This document shows positions 9,132 through 17,524 of a DNA stretch of 64,000 nucleotides, piece by piece. Origin of the DNA: Henriciella marina DSM 19595 (GTDB taxonomy: Bacteria; Pseudomonadota; Alphaproteobacteria; Caulobacterales; Hyphomonadaceae); assembly GCF_000376805.1 (NCBI RefSeq), contig NZ_AQXT01000002.1, forward strand, positions 248,001-312,000, read 5' to 3'. Position numbers and translations under genes: made by a program. Within the stretch, counting starts at the first letter, position 1; each line of letters opens with the position of its first letter. Under the pieces are notes generated by a model. It saw only the letters and a program-made list of their open reading frames with translations, did not search any database and was not told where the DNA came from.

Positions 9132-10028
9132 CTAGATCGTCAGCTCCGCCTCGACCAGCTCCGGCAGGTTGAGCATAAGGACAAGCTCGCGAAGTTCCTG
9201 GCGGGCCGCCACATGGCTCATCGTGAAGGCGAAGTTCGAGCCTTTTTCGGTAAGGTCGAGCAGGGTGAGCCCAGCTGGGAACAGCTCTCTGTAGATCACA
9301 CGCTCCGAGAGACCTGGCGCAAGCCGGAAGCCGATCCGCTTCGAAAGGTTTTCCAGCGCCTCGCCGACTTTCTGCTTGTTGCGCGCCTCAAGTGGTGAGA
9401 TCCGGTTGCGCATGACAATCCAGTCGATCGGGTGCTTGCGCTGCTGGGCCCGCATCTTGCGGCAGTTCCAGACCATTTCGGAATAGAAGCTTGGGCGCAG
9501 GACCTGAAGGGTCTGCGGATTGACGTCGCCGAGAAGGTCGAAATCGACAAAGCTGTCATTCAGCGGGGTGATCAGCGTGTCGGCGTTGGAATGAGCAAGG
9601 CGTGACAGAAAGGTGTCGCTGCCGGGCGCATCGACAATTATGACGTCACATTCAGGCTTCAGCCGGTTCAGCGCCGCTTCGAAGCGCTCGGTTTCCTGTG
9701 TTTCAGCTTCATCAAGACTGCGCAGATCGCTGGCATCGACCCGGATCATCTCCGGCATCGGCAGGCGGGAGCCCGTCGATTCGGTCCAGCGCTGGCGGTT
9801 TTCCAGATAACGGGTGAACGAGCGCTGGCGCACGTCGAGATCGATCGTGCCGACGCGCTTTCCGAGCCTTAGGAGAGCAATACAGAGATGCATGGCAACG
9901 GTCGATTTCCCCGCGCCGCCTTTCTCATTGCCGATTGTGATAATGCGGCAGGTGTGGCCTGACCCGTTTCCGGCGTCGTGCTCATCCTGGTGCGCCGGCC
10001 CTATCGTGCCGAAACCATCTGCTGCCAT
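9132..10028 (-). CDS. mipZ: Division-plane positioning ATPase MipZ
   Basis: A 298-residue ParA/MinD-superfamily ATPase. The deviant Walker A motif KGGAGKST lies at about 36-43, and VIIVDAPGSDTFLSRLAHSNADTLITPLNDSFVDFDLLG follows the MipZ pattern rather than that of ParA or MinD. Family knowledge: MipZ forms a gradient from ParB at the poles and inhibits FtsZ, placing the Z ring at mid-cell in bacteria lacking Min. A GGAAGGGG site supports the ATG at 10028, giving about 28 residues more at the N-terminus than Caulobacter MipZ. A gene of unknown function lies just upstream on the same strand. Confidence 0.92.
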   Translation of the reverse strand: MAADGFGTIGPAHQDEHDAGNGSGHTCRIITIGNEKGGAGKSTVAMHLCIALLRLGKRVGTIDLDVRQRSFTRYLENRQRWTESTGSRLPMPEMIRVDASDLRSLDEAETQETERFEAALNRLKPECDVIIVDAPGSDTFLSRLAHSNADTLITPLNDSFVDFDLLGDVNPQTLQVLRPSFYSEMVWNCRKMRAQQRKHPIDWIVMRNRISPLEARNKQKVGEALENLSKRIGFRLAPGLSERVIYRELFPAGLTLLDLTEKGSNFAFTMSHVAARQELRELVLMLNLPELVEAELTI

Positions 10029-10081
10029 GACAGCCCCTTCCAGTTTGTCTCAATGTGTATCGGTCGCCAGCGGCGCTGCGC

Positions 10082-10498
10082 TCAGGCAGGCATCAGACTT
10101 GGCGATCGATCGAACAATATGCGTTCGTGCCAGGCTGGCTCTGCACGCACGGGGCGCGGCACGGCCGGCTGGTCGAACAATTCATCGTCAAACAGGCCTT
10201 CGTCATCGAGAGAGCTATAGTCAGCAAACTCGACCCGGTAGCAGGCAGGCCGCTCTTCATGGACCGGCGCATTGCTTGCCACGTCAACAAGGCAGTTGCG
10301 CAGCCGGCAGAGCGAGGCGGTCAGCCGCGACAGGACATCGGTCTTGCCGACAACCGGGCGGGCATCTTCAAACAGCCAGTCATCGTGACCGCGTCCTGTG
10401 CTGAACGTCGGTTCTGTCTGTGGCACAAGACGGCGCGACCGCTTTTTCGATTTGAACGGAAGGGCCGCACGGGCCAGAAATGTTTGCAGACGAGGCAT
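10082..10498 (-). CDS. Hypothetical protein upstream of mipZ
   Basis: About 138 residues, not recognised. It begins with a basic stretch (FLARAALPFKSKKRSRRLVP) followed by an acidic part (YSSLDDEGLFDDELFDQP) and contains few hydrophobic segments, so it is probably cytosolic and partly disordered. The ATG at 10498 is preferred because GAGAAAG sits before it; an ATG at 10513 is also in frame. The position 53 bases before mipZ on the same strand suggests one operon. A competing open frame on the other strand is weaker, so reality as a gene is likely but not certain. Confidence 0.6.
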   Translation of the reverse strand: MPRLQTFLARAALPFKSKKRSRRLVPQTEPTFSTGRGHDDWLFEDARPVVGKTDVLSRLTASLCRLRNCLVDVASNAPVHEERPACYRVEFADYSSLDDEGLFDDELFDQPAVPRPVRAEPAWHERILFDRSPSLMPA

Positions 10499-10537
10499 GT
10501 CGGACTTTCTCATAAGTGAACAAATCGGCTGAATTGG

Positions 10538-10552
10538 TTAATACCTCGTTGA
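10538..10552. promoter_or_regulatory. CtrA-like box between the mipZ operon and panC
   Basis: TTAA-TACCTCG-TTGA fits TTAA-N7-TTAA at seven of eight positions. It lies in the only promoter region shared by the mipZ operon (leftward) and panC (rightward). CtrA control of mipZ would make sense but is inferred from one motif. Confidence 0.35.
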
Positions 10553-10580
10553 GGAAATAAGAATTCGGAGGCATCTCCAA

Positions 10581-11444
10581 GTGAGCTTGCAGCAAGCAGT
10601 AATCGTACGAACGCGCGAGTCGCTCCAGAGCCAGATTGCAGCCGCGCGCAGCGACGGAAAGCAAGTTGGCTTTGTCCCCACTATGGGTGCTTTGCACGAC
10701 GGGCACATCTCTCTGGTCAGGAAAGCTGGGGAAAACGCGGACTTCATTGTGGCTAGCATTTTCGTGAACCCGGCCCAGTTTGCGCCGGGCGAAGATCTTG
10801 ACCGCTATCCACGAAATGAGGCGGGCGACGTCGCCCGGCTGAGCGAGGCAGGATGCAATCTCGTCTACTGCCCGAGCGTCGAGGAGATGTACCCCGAAGG
10901 CTCGATTACCAATGTCCGGGTCGAGGAAATGTCGGACCTGTTGGACGGCATCTACAGGCCGCATTTCTTTTATGGTGTCGCAACGGTCGTTGCCCGGCTT
11001 TTCATTCACGTAAAACCTGACGTCGCTGTCTTTGGTGAGAAAGACTACCAGCAGCTGCAGATCATCAAGCGTATGGTGCGGGATCTCGGTTTCGGGATCG
11101 AGATCATTGGCGGCAAGACCTGGCGCGACAATGACGGTCTCGCCCAATCTTCCCGCAATGCGTATCTCAGCGAAGAGGAACGCCAGCGCGCCAATGCGGT
11201 CTTCTCCGCGCTTCACCGCGCGTCCTGCCGGATCCGCATCGGCGTGCCGGTTGAGGATGTCATGAAAGAAGCCCGCGGCGCCATTCTGGCTGCGGGCTTC
11301 TCGAAGCTTGATTATGTCAGCGCAGTCGACCCGGTGACGCTACAGGACCTGCCGGACGGGCCGCTGGAGCAGGGGCGCGATTGCCGGCTGCTCGCGGCCG
11401 CATGGATGGGATCAACCCGCCTGATTGACAATCTCGGCGTATAG
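10581..11444 (+). CDS. panC: Pantoate--beta-alanine ligase (pantothenate synthetase)
   Basis: A 287-residue enzyme that joins pantoate and beta-alanine with ATP to give pantothenate, the CoA precursor. Signature segments include FVPTMGALHDGH (31-42, with the nucleotide-binding HIGH-like histidines), FVNPAQF, VFGEKDYQQL and the KMSKS-equivalent SSRNAYLS. It starts with GTG at 10581 with CGGAG about ten bases upstream. Its 3' end overlaps the convergent L,D-transpeptidase gene by 33 bases. Confidence 0.96.
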   Translation: MSLQQAVIVRTRESLQSQIAAARSDGKQVGFVPTMGALHDGHISLVRKAGENADFIVASIFVNPAQFAPGEDLDRYPRNEAGDVARLSEAGCNLVYCPSVEEMYPEGSITNVRVEEMSDLLDGIYRPHFFYGVATVVARLFIHVKPDVAVFGEKDYQQLQIIKRMVRDLGFGIEIIGGKTWRDNDGLAQSSRNAYLSEEERQRANAVFSALHRASCRIRIGVPVEDVMKEARGAILAAGFSKLDYVSAVDPVTLQDLPDGPLEQGRDCRLLAAAWMGSTRLIDNLGV

Positions 11445-12041
11445 CTGGCCATCAAGTTCAGGCCCGCGCGTATAGATCAGCGTGCCTTCTGCGATACGCG
11501 GGATGAGGTCGGCAGCAACGGCCTGCTCAAGCGCGGGGCAGCCCCAGCTGCGGCCGATCTTTGTGCCGCCCGGAAACACATAGTCTGCGCCATGGATGAC
11601 GATGGCCCGGTCACGTGCCAGCGAATTGGCGTCGTCGAGGCCATCCAGGCGCAATGAGAGCCCGTGTTTGCCGTAATAGGTCTCAGCCGTCACATAGGTG
11701 CCGAGCGACGACATCTTGGAGCCTGAAATATTGGAAAACGTATCCGCGATGCCGTCATGGTCGGCATCAGAGCCTTGTCCGTGTGAGACGAGATAACCGT
11801 CCGCAGTCATGGTTTCCATATCGACAAGGAAGAAGCGCTTCTCGCTGGAATGGCGCCGGTAATCGATGACGATCATATAGCGGTCATTGGTGACGCGGTC
11901 AGCATGAACGGCGCGCGCCGCCATAGCCTCGGACCAGAGTTCGGTCCCCATGGCGTCATTCGGCGTTTTGGCGAGAGCGGTGGTACCAGCGACGGCTATT
12001 GCCGCGAGCGATAACGAGAAGAAACGGATAAGTGCTTTCAT
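11412..12041 (-). CDS. Murein L,D-transpeptidase catalytic domain family protein
   Basis: A 209-residue exported protein with a signal peptide (MKALIRFFSLSLAAIAVAG, cleavage near ALA-KT). The C-terminal half carries IVIHGADYV and, about 20 residues later, RSWGCPAL, the His and the S-x-GC nucleophile motif of the YkuD-like fold. The DADHDGIADTFSN segment is typical of the YkuD_2 subgroup. It probably forms or edits L,D-crosslinks in peptidoglycan. The start at 12041 places the signal peptide at the N-terminus; an in-frame start 60 bases upstream would bury it. A 12-base palindrome lies 58-91 bases before this start. Confidence 0.85.
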   Translation of the reverse strand: MKALIRFFSLSLAAIAVAGTTALAKTPNDAMGTELWSEAMAARAVHADRVTNDRYMIVIDYRRHSSEKRFFLVDMETMTADGYLVSHGQGSDADHDGIADTFSNISGSKMSSLGTYVTAETYYGKHGLSLRLDGLDDANSLARDRAIVIHGADYVFPGGTKIGRSWGCPALEQAVAADLIPRIAEGTLIYTRGPELDGQLYAEIVNQAG

Positions 12042-12098
12042 GGTTCCCAACCTGCCAGACGAATTGGGCAGAAATTTGAAGATCTGCAGGAAAGGTTC

Positions 12099-12132
12099 CA
12101 CGTGATCTGCAATATTAGCTGCAGATCACGTG
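12099..12132. promoter_or_regulatory. Perfect 12-base inverted repeat upstream of the L,D-transpeptidase gene
   Basis: CACGTGATCTGC and GCAGATCACGTG are exact reverse complements separated by AATATTAGCT. It lies between cysH (ending 12168) and the transpeptidase start (12041), both on the minus strand. There is no T-run after the stem on the minus strand, so a dimeric-regulator operator or mRNA hairpin is more likely than an intrinsic terminator. No regulator can be named. Confidence 0.55.
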
Positions 12133-12167
12133 AAGATCGTTGGGGCTGTTAGGGGGGGGCGACGGGC

Positions 12168-12911
12168 CTAGAAAACGCGCGGACGCTCGGCCTTGTCGAC
12201 ATGCAGACCGCACTCGGACTTCTCCATACCGGCCCAGCGGCCAGACCGGATGTCGGACGGGTCTGCTGCCGGCTTGGTGCAGGGCCAGCAGCCGATCGAT
12301 GGATAGCCTTGAGCGACCAGCGGATGTTTGGGTAGGTTACGTTGCACAAAGAACCGGTCGACGTCTTCCTGCGTCCAGCTGGCAAGCGGGTTCACCTTGA
12401 AGCGGTTACCGGCATGCTCGAAGACTGGCAGGCTCATGCGAGCGCCGCCATGGAAGCGTTTGCGGCCGGTGATCCAGGCGTCGTAGCCCTTCAGCGCAGG
12501 TTCAAGCGGGCGCACCTTGCGAAGGGCGCAGCACGCGTCCGGATCGGACTGCCAAAGGCGATCCTTCGGGTCGATGATCTTGCGCTCTGTCTCGTTCGGC
12601 GTGATGTCCTGAACATTGGTCAGGCCCAGCGTCTCGATAAGCTCGTCCTTGTAATCCAGCGTCTGCGGGAAGTGCAGGCCGGTCTCGAGGAAAACGACCG
12701 GGAAATCCGGATCGACATCGGCGATAAGCGCGAGCATCACAGCGCTCTCGGCACCAAAGCTCGAAACATAGGTCAGTTTGCCAGGCCATTCTCGCACCAG
12801 AGCCGCCCGCAGGATCGTCGTCGCGGACGCATGGCGAAGCTCACCGTTAAGGCGCGCAAGCCGTTCTTCGACGGGCTGTCTCAGACGTGTCTGATAATCG
12901 GCATATGGCAT
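12168..12911 (-). CDS. cysH: Adenylyl-sulfate reductase, thioredoxin-dependent (CysH family)
   Basis: A 247-residue enzyme reducing activated sulfate to sulfite. The PAPS-reductase fold shows SSFGAESAVML (50-60) and ETGLHFPQT (76-84). The cysteine pairs CC (127-128) and CWPC (208-211) bind a [4Fe-4S] cluster, and ECGLH (Cys234) is the catalytic cysteine. Family knowledge: the CC..CxxC set marks enzymes that use APS rather than PAPS. The start at 12911 begins at MPYADY, leaving a 10-base gap from the DUF934 gene; a longer in-frame form would overlap that gene. It is the last gene of the sulfate-assimilation operon. Confidence 0.93.
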   Translation of the reverse strand: MPYADYQTRLRQPVEERLARLNGELRHASATTILRAALVREWPGKLTYVSSFGAESAVMLALIADVDPDFPVVFLETGLHFPQTLDYKDELIETLGLTNVQDITPNETERKIIDPKDRLWQSDPDACCALRKVRPLEPALKGYDAWITGRKRFHGGARMSLPVFEHAGNRFKVNPLASWTQEDVDRFFVQRNLPKHPLVAQGYPSIGCWPCTKPAADPSDIRSGRWAGMEKSECGLHVDKAERPRVF

Positions 12912-12921
12912 GAAAGCGCCT

Positions 12922-13413
12922 TTAGTCCTTTCCGTGCCTGCGGCGGAAAACGGGCACCTGCCCATCTGCTGCTGGCTGATAGACGGCGGAAAACTCTTCC
13001 AGCGCCTCTATCACGGAAGGTAGGTCGGCGCGCTCTGTCTCAAAAGCGTCGAACCCTGAACGGTTCATATAGAGAATCTGATCTCGCAGCACGTGGCCGA
13101 CCGCGCGAAGCTCTCGGGTATAACCCATCCGCCGCCGTAATAGCTGCGCCTGGGAGTAGCCGCGCCCGTCGGTATATTTCGGAAAATCGACCTCGATCAG
13201 GGCTAGCCGGTCCAGGTGCTCTTCAAGCTCGTGCGGGTCGTCTGCCGGCTCCAGCCGCACACCGATCTCTGTATTGCGCGCCAGCAGAAGCTCTGTCTCA
13301 CTGCGAAAGCGGGCAAGCGAAACCGTGATGCATCCGCCGGGCGAAAGAGATGCTTCGTCAGGCACATAGGCCCAGATATCGTCGACTTCGCGGCGGTCCT
13401 TGATAAGCGGCAT
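12922..13413 (-). CDS. DUF934 family protein of sulfate assimilation
   Basis: A 163-residue protein with the DUF934 core: IEVDFPKYTDGRGYSQAQLL followed by RRRMGYTRELRAVGHVLRDQ and MNRSGFDAFE. Family knowledge: such genes sit beside cysI and cysH in many proteobacteria, and their product is thought to assist sulfite reduction, but the biochemical role is unsettled. Here it lies between cysI (21 bases upstream) and cysH (10 bases downstream). Confidence 0.9.
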   Translation of the reverse strand: MPLIKDRREVDDIWAYVPDEASLSPGGCITVSLARFRSETELLLARNTEIGVRLEPADDPHELEEHLDRLALIEVDFPKYTDGRGYSQAQLLRRRMGYTRELRAVGHVLRDQILYMNRSGFDAFETERADLPSVIEALEEFSAVYQPAADGQVPVFRRRHGKD

Positions 13414-13434
13414 ATTCTGGAAATTCCCTATCTT

Positions 13435-15093
13435 CTACGCGTCGGCGTAGATGGCGTCCTTGAAAGGCTCCATACCTTCGCGCTCGAAGGTCTCGATGAA
13501 GGTCTCGTCCTTGCTGGTGCGAAGTTCGCGGTAACGGTCGACAAGCCGCTTGAGCGCCACGGGGACATCATCAGCCTTGAGACCCGGCCCGGCCATCTGG
13601 CCGATCGCCGCTTTCTCGTCGGCGCGCCCGCCCAGCGTGATCTGGTAGTATTCCTCACCCTTCCGGTCGACGCCCAGAATGCCGACATGACCGACATGAT
13701 GGTGCCCGCAGGCATTGATGCAGCCGGAAATGTTGATGTGGAACTTGCCGATATCGGCTTGGTCGTCCGGGTCGCTGAACGCTTCCTGGATCGCCATGCC
13801 GACGGGAATGGAGCGCGCATTGGCGAGGTTGCAGTAATCAAGGCCCGGGCAGACGATCATGTCCGAGATGAGACCCTCATTCGGGGTGGCAAGTCCTGCT
13901 GCATCCAGCTCACCGTAGAGCGAATAGACATCATCGAGCGCAACATGCGGCAGGACCACGTTCTGCGCATGGCTGACGCGGAGATCGTCATGGCCATAGG
14001 TCTCGGCGAGGTCGGCCATCACATCCATCTGGTCATCGGTGGCGTCACCGGCGGCGACGCCCATCGGCTTCAGGCTGACCGTGACGGTGGTGTAGCCGTC
14101 GACCTTGTGGTCGTGGATATTCGCGCGGGTCCAGCGGGCAAAACCTGCATCTGCGATCTTTGCCTTCTCAAACGCGTCCGAGGTTGCGGGCTTTTCAGCC
14201 AGCTTCGGCGGCTCGAAATAGGCGTGGATGCGGTCGATCTCTTCCTGGGGCAGGGCGATCTTCTCGGCGTCACGCTGCGCGGCAAACTCAGCCTCGACCA
14301 GCTTGCGGAATTCGTCTTCGCCCGTCTCCGAGACAAGGATCTTGATACGCGCCTTGTACTTGTTATCGCGGCGGCCAAAGCGGTTATAGACCCGCATGAT
14401 CGCTTCCAGATAATCCAGCAGCTCACCTTCGGGCACAAAGTCAGAGACTTTTGCGGCGATGTGCGGCGTGCGTCCCTGGCCCCCACCGACATGAACCTCA
14501 AAGCCGACCTCGCCGTCCTTTCGGCGCATGTTCAGCCCGATATCGTGCACCTTGATCGCCGCGCGGTCATGTTCGGCGGCCGTAACAGCGATCTTGAACT
14601 TGCGCGGCAGGAAGGCGAATTCCGGGTGGAAAGTCGACCACTGCCGGATGATCTCGCACCAGGGGCGCGGGTCCATCACTTCATCCTTTGCCGCGCCAGC
14701 ATAATGGTCGCTGGTGACGTTCCGAATGCAGTTGCCGGAGGTCTGGATGGCATGCATCTCGACCTCTGCCAGGTCCGCCAGCACGTCGGGAATATCCTTC
14801 AGTGCCACCCAGTTGAACTGGATGTTCTGGCGCGTCGTGAAGTGGCCATAGCCGCGGTCATACTTGCGGGCGATCTCGGCCAGCGCACGCATCTGGCGCG
14901 GGTTGAGCTGGCCATAGGGAATGGCGATCCGCAGCATATAGGCGTGCAGCTGGAGATAGACGCCATTCTGCAGGCGCAGTGGCTTGAACTCATCCTCTTT
15001 CAGTTCACCCGACAGGCGGCGGGCCACCTGGCCACGAAACTGCTCGACCCGTTCCTTTACAAGCCGGGTGTCGAATTCATCATACCTGTACAT
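13435..15093 (-). CDS. cysI: Nitrite/sulfite reductase (siroheme/4Fe-4S), sulfite reductase hemoprotein
   Basis: A 552-residue enzyme with two ferredoxin-like half domains and two siroheme-binding halves. The TTRQNIQFNW motif is near residue 86. The cysteines that bind the shared [4Fe-4S]-siroheme are C415 and C421 (CPGLDYC) and C458 and C462 (CINAC). It reduces sulfite to sulfide with six electrons, using siroheme made by the cysG product upstream. The start at 15093 (MYRYDEFD) has GAGG in front and overlaps the GST gene by 14 bases. Confidence 0.93.
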   Translation of the reverse strand: MYRYDEFDTRLVKERVEQFRGQVARRLSGELKEDEFKPLRLQNGVYLQLHAYMLRIAIPYGQLNPRQMRALAEIARKYDRGYGHFTTRQNIQFNWVALKDIPDVLADLAEVEMHAIQTSGNCIRNVTSDHYAGAAKDEVMDPRPWCEIIRQWSTFHPEFAFLPRKFKIAVTAAEHDRAAIKVHDIGLNMRRKDGEVGFEVHVGGGQGRTPHIAAKVSDFVPEGELLDYLEAIMRVYNRFGRRDNKYKARIKILVSETGEDEFRKLVEAEFAAQRDAEKIALPQEEIDRIHAYFEPPKLAEKPATSDAFEKAKIADAGFARWTRANIHDHKVDGYTTVTVSLKPMGVAAGDATDDQMDVMADLAETYGHDDLRVSHAQNVVLPHVALDDVYSLYGELDAAGLATPNEGLISDMIVCPGLDYCNLANARSIPVGMAIQEAFSDPDDQADIGKFHINISGCINACGHHHVGHVGILGVDRKGEEYYQITLGGRADEKAAIGQMAGPGLKADDVPVALKRLVDRYRELRTSKDETFIETFEREGMEPFKDAIYADA

Positions 15094-15697
15094 CGGTAAC
15101 CTCATGCAGATGGGGAAGGCCGAGCTCGCGCTCGCAGCGCGCAATCCAGCCATGGACGGCTGGAAACTCGGACACGTCGAACCCGCCCTCATGGGCAAGG
15201 CGGGTGTAGGCGAGAAGGGAAATGTCGGCCAGCGTCATGGCCTCACCGCCTGCGATCCAGTCATTGCCGAGAAGCGCAAGCTCCATCCGGCCAAGCGCCC
15301 GGCGGCCCTTGGCCATCAGGTGCGGATCGATCTCGTCGTCTTTTTTCTTCAGATAGAGCTTCTGGAAGCGGCGCACCGCAATCGCTGTCTCGTGAGAGTA
15401 CTGTTCCCAGAACATCCATTCCAGAACCTTTGCGCGCTCAAAAGCCTCTTCAGGTATAAGGTCGCTTCCCTCCGCCAGATAGGTGATGATCGCGTTCGAC
15501 TGGGCGAGCGTGCGTCCAATATCAAACGCAACGACCGGGACCTGTCCGAACGGATTGATCGCCAGGAAGCTGTCGGTGTTCGTTTCACCCTTCAGAATGT
15601 CGATCTCGACCCAGTCATGCTCGATGCCGAGACGCTCTGCGACCCATTTCACCTTGAGGCAGTTGCCCGAAATGCTGTCGCCATAAATACGGATCAT
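15080..15697 (-). CDS. Glutathione S-transferase family protein
   Basis: A 205-residue protein with an N-terminal thioredoxin-like domain (MIRIYGDSISGNCLKVKWV, with S-G-N-C-LKVK as the active-site region, then INPFGQVPVV with the cis-proline, and ESNAII-like LAQSNAIITYLA) and a helical C-domain (GNDWIAGGEAMTLADISLLA). It sits inside the cys operon, overlapping DUF2849 by four bases and cysI by 14. The substrate is unknown; a role in thiol or sulfite-related chemistry is inferred from position only. Confidence 0.88.
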   Translation of the reverse strand: MIRIYGDSISGNCLKVKWVAERLGIEHDWVEIDILKGETNTDSFLAINPFGQVPVVAFDIGRTLAQSNAIITYLAEGSDLIPEEAFERAKVLEWMFWEQYSHETAIAVRRFQKLYLKKKDDEIDPHLMAKGRRALGRMELALLGNDWIAGGEAMTLADISLLAYTRLAHEGGFDVSEFPAVHGWIARCERELGLPHLHEVTDVQV

Positions 15698-16008
15698 TTC
15701 GCGGTCCTCTGGAACTGTGGGTGAACGGTCGGCCCGTTCGCGCGGATGTTTTCGCGCAGGGTTTCACGGCCATCGACGTTGCCGTCTTCGGTAACCTGCA
15801 TGAAATAGGGGTCGGTGACGACGCCTTCCTGTGCGGCTGCAGCCTCTAGCCGAGCCTCGGCCTCATCGCCTGAAAAGACGCCGACCTTGTCCGGGTCATC
15901 AGACCAGCTGCCATCATCTGCCATCCAGACGACCTTGCCGGTCGCTGTTTCCCAGGCGGTGACCGCCTTTAGCTGGTCGGGTTTCAGTTTCGGGCGAACC
16001 GAAGTCAT
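15694..16008 (-). CDS. DUF2849 family protein
   Basis: A 104-residue protein with TAWETATGKVVWMADDGSWS and a C-terminal ETLRENIRANGPTVHPQF, the hallmarks of DUF2849. Family knowledge: the gene is usually found between cysG and cysI in alphaproteobacteria and the function is unknown. It overlaps cysG by four bases upstream and the GST gene by four bases downstream. Confidence 0.88.
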   Translation of the reverse strand: MTSVRPKLKPDQLKAVTAWETATGKVVWMADDGSWSDDPDKVGVFSGDEAEARLEAAAAQEGVVTDPYFMQVTEDGNVDGRETLRENIRANGPTVHPQFQRTAK

Positions 16009-17408
16009 GCCAGCGCCTCCGCAATGAATGTGTCTCGTGCTTCTGCCGGCAGTCCGGCGACCGCACCAATGATAAGAAGGGCAGGGCCCCTGATGCCATG
16101 TGTCTCGATGATTTTGGGCAGCGCTTCAAGCGTGCCGAAGCCGCGCGTTTCATTCGCCCGCGTGCCATTCTCGATGACGGCGACCGGTGTCTCGCCTGCA
16201 AGCCCCGCCTCTCGCAGCTTCTGTGATATGATTGATGAAGTGCCAACACCCATGAACACCACAACGGTCTGATGCGGCTTGGCGAGGCCTTCCCAATCGA
16301 GATCGGGCACGCCGCCTTTTTGCGCATGGCCGGTTACAAAGGTCAGCGTCTGGGCATGGTCGCGGTGGGTTAGGGGGACGTTCGCACTGGCCGCGCAGCC
16401 GAGCGCAGAGGAGACGCCCGGCACGACAGTCGCCTCGATCCCTTCAGAACGCAGGGCCTCGACCTCTTCGCCGCCGCGCCCAAAGATAAACGGGTCGCCG
16501 CCTTTCAGGCGCACAACGCGTTTTCCTTCGCGCGATGCGGCGATCATCAGTTCGTGAATACCGTCCTGTGGCACAAGATGCTCACCCTTGGACTTGCCGA
16601 CCGGAACACGGTCTGCGTCGCGGCGCACCATGTCGAGGATTTCCGGCGAAACCAGCTTGTCGTGGAACACGATGTCCGCCTGCTGGATCAGCCGGAAAGC
16701 CTTGAGGGTCAGGAGTTCCGGATCACCTGGACCGGCGCCCACAATGTGGACGGGACCAAATTCGTCCTTGTCTAAGCCGTCTGCAAAGCGCGCCAGCGTG
16801 TCGCTCATCAGGGCCTCGGCGCGCGCGTCATCGCCAGCATACATGGCTTCTGCGACCGGGCCGCGCAGGGCCTTTTCCCAGAAATGCCGGCGGCTCGTCT
16901 CGTCGCTCAGTGCAGTCTTTACCGTCGGGCGCCAGCGCTCCGCCATCGCCGCGAGGTCGCCGATGCGCGCAGGCATCAGTGTTTCGAGCTTTGCCCTGAT
17001 GTCCTTCGCCAGTACCGGGGCCGCGCCGCCAGTTGCGACCGCGGCAATGATCGCGCCCCGGTCCAGCATGCTCGGCACGGTGAAATCGCACAGTTCCTTG
17101 CGGTCGACCGCATTGATCGGCACGCCTTGAGCGCGCGCCAGATCATAGGCCCAGCGCGCCTGCGCCTCGTCTTCATAAGCGATGATGGTGAAGCGGGCGC
17201 TGGCAAGCGCGTCTTCTGCCTCGCTGGCAGCAATGATGTGCAATTGGCTGTCGAATGCGCCGGCCCAGTCTGGGCGCTTATCGCAGACCAGCGAGATGCG
17301 GGCAGGCGTCTTTGCCACAAGGCGCACCTTGCGTTCGGCGTTCACCCCGTCGCCAAAAACCACGACGTGGGCGCCATCCATCTGGAAGAAGGCTGGGAAG
17401 AGGTTCAT
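16005..17408 (-). CDS. cysG: Siroheme synthase CysG (dehydrogenase/ferrochelatase and uroporphyrin-III C-methyltransferase)
   Basis: A 467-residue bifunctional protein. The N-terminal third is the NAD-dependent precorrin-2 dehydrogenase/ferrochelatase (VVFGDGVNAERKVRLV near residue 15). The C-terminal part is the SAM-dependent methyltransferase, starting at VGAGPGDPELLTLKA, with LKGGDPFIFGRGGEE and the VPGVSSA block. It converts uroporphyrinogen III to siroheme, the cofactor of CysI. It is the first gene of the leftward sulfate-assimilation operon, with the likely promoter in 17409-17524. Confidence 0.95.
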   Translation of the reverse strand: MNLFPAFFQMDGAHVVVFGDGVNAERKVRLVAKTPARISLVCDKRPDWAGAFDSQLHIIAASEAEDALASARFTIIAYEDEAQARWAYDLARAQGVPINAVDRKELCDFTVPSMLDRGAIIAAVATGGAAPVLAKDIRAKLETLMPARIGDLAAMAERWRPTVKTALSDETSRRHFWEKALRGPVAEAMYAGDDARAEALMSDTLARFADGLDKDEFGPVHIVGAGPGDPELLTLKAFRLIQQADIVFHDKLVSPEILDMVRRDADRVPVGKSKGEHLVPQDGIHELMIAASREGKRVVRLKGGDPFIFGRGGEEVEALRSEGIEATVVPGVSSALGCAASANVPLTHRDHAQTLTFVTGHAQKGGVPDLDWEGLAKPHQTVVVFMGVGTSSIISQKLREAGLAGETPVAVIENGTRANETRGFGTLEALPKIIETHGIRGPALLIIGAVAGLPAEARDTFIAEALA

Positions 17409-17524
17409 CGATACTCGCAGTGTCGGAGGTTAAACAGGCTGACCGGAAAATGTGACTTGTGACCCGCTTCCTGCAAGCGTAGACCCCTCATCCCATCGTT
17501 TAGATAAACTATGCGAGGCTCTCT

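Noticed and set aside
13216-15099. Long open frame (about 627 codons) on the plus strand opposite cysI
   Set aside because: It is antisense to an unmistakable sulfite reductase; high GC content leaves long stop-free antisense frames. Its text shows no recognised domain.
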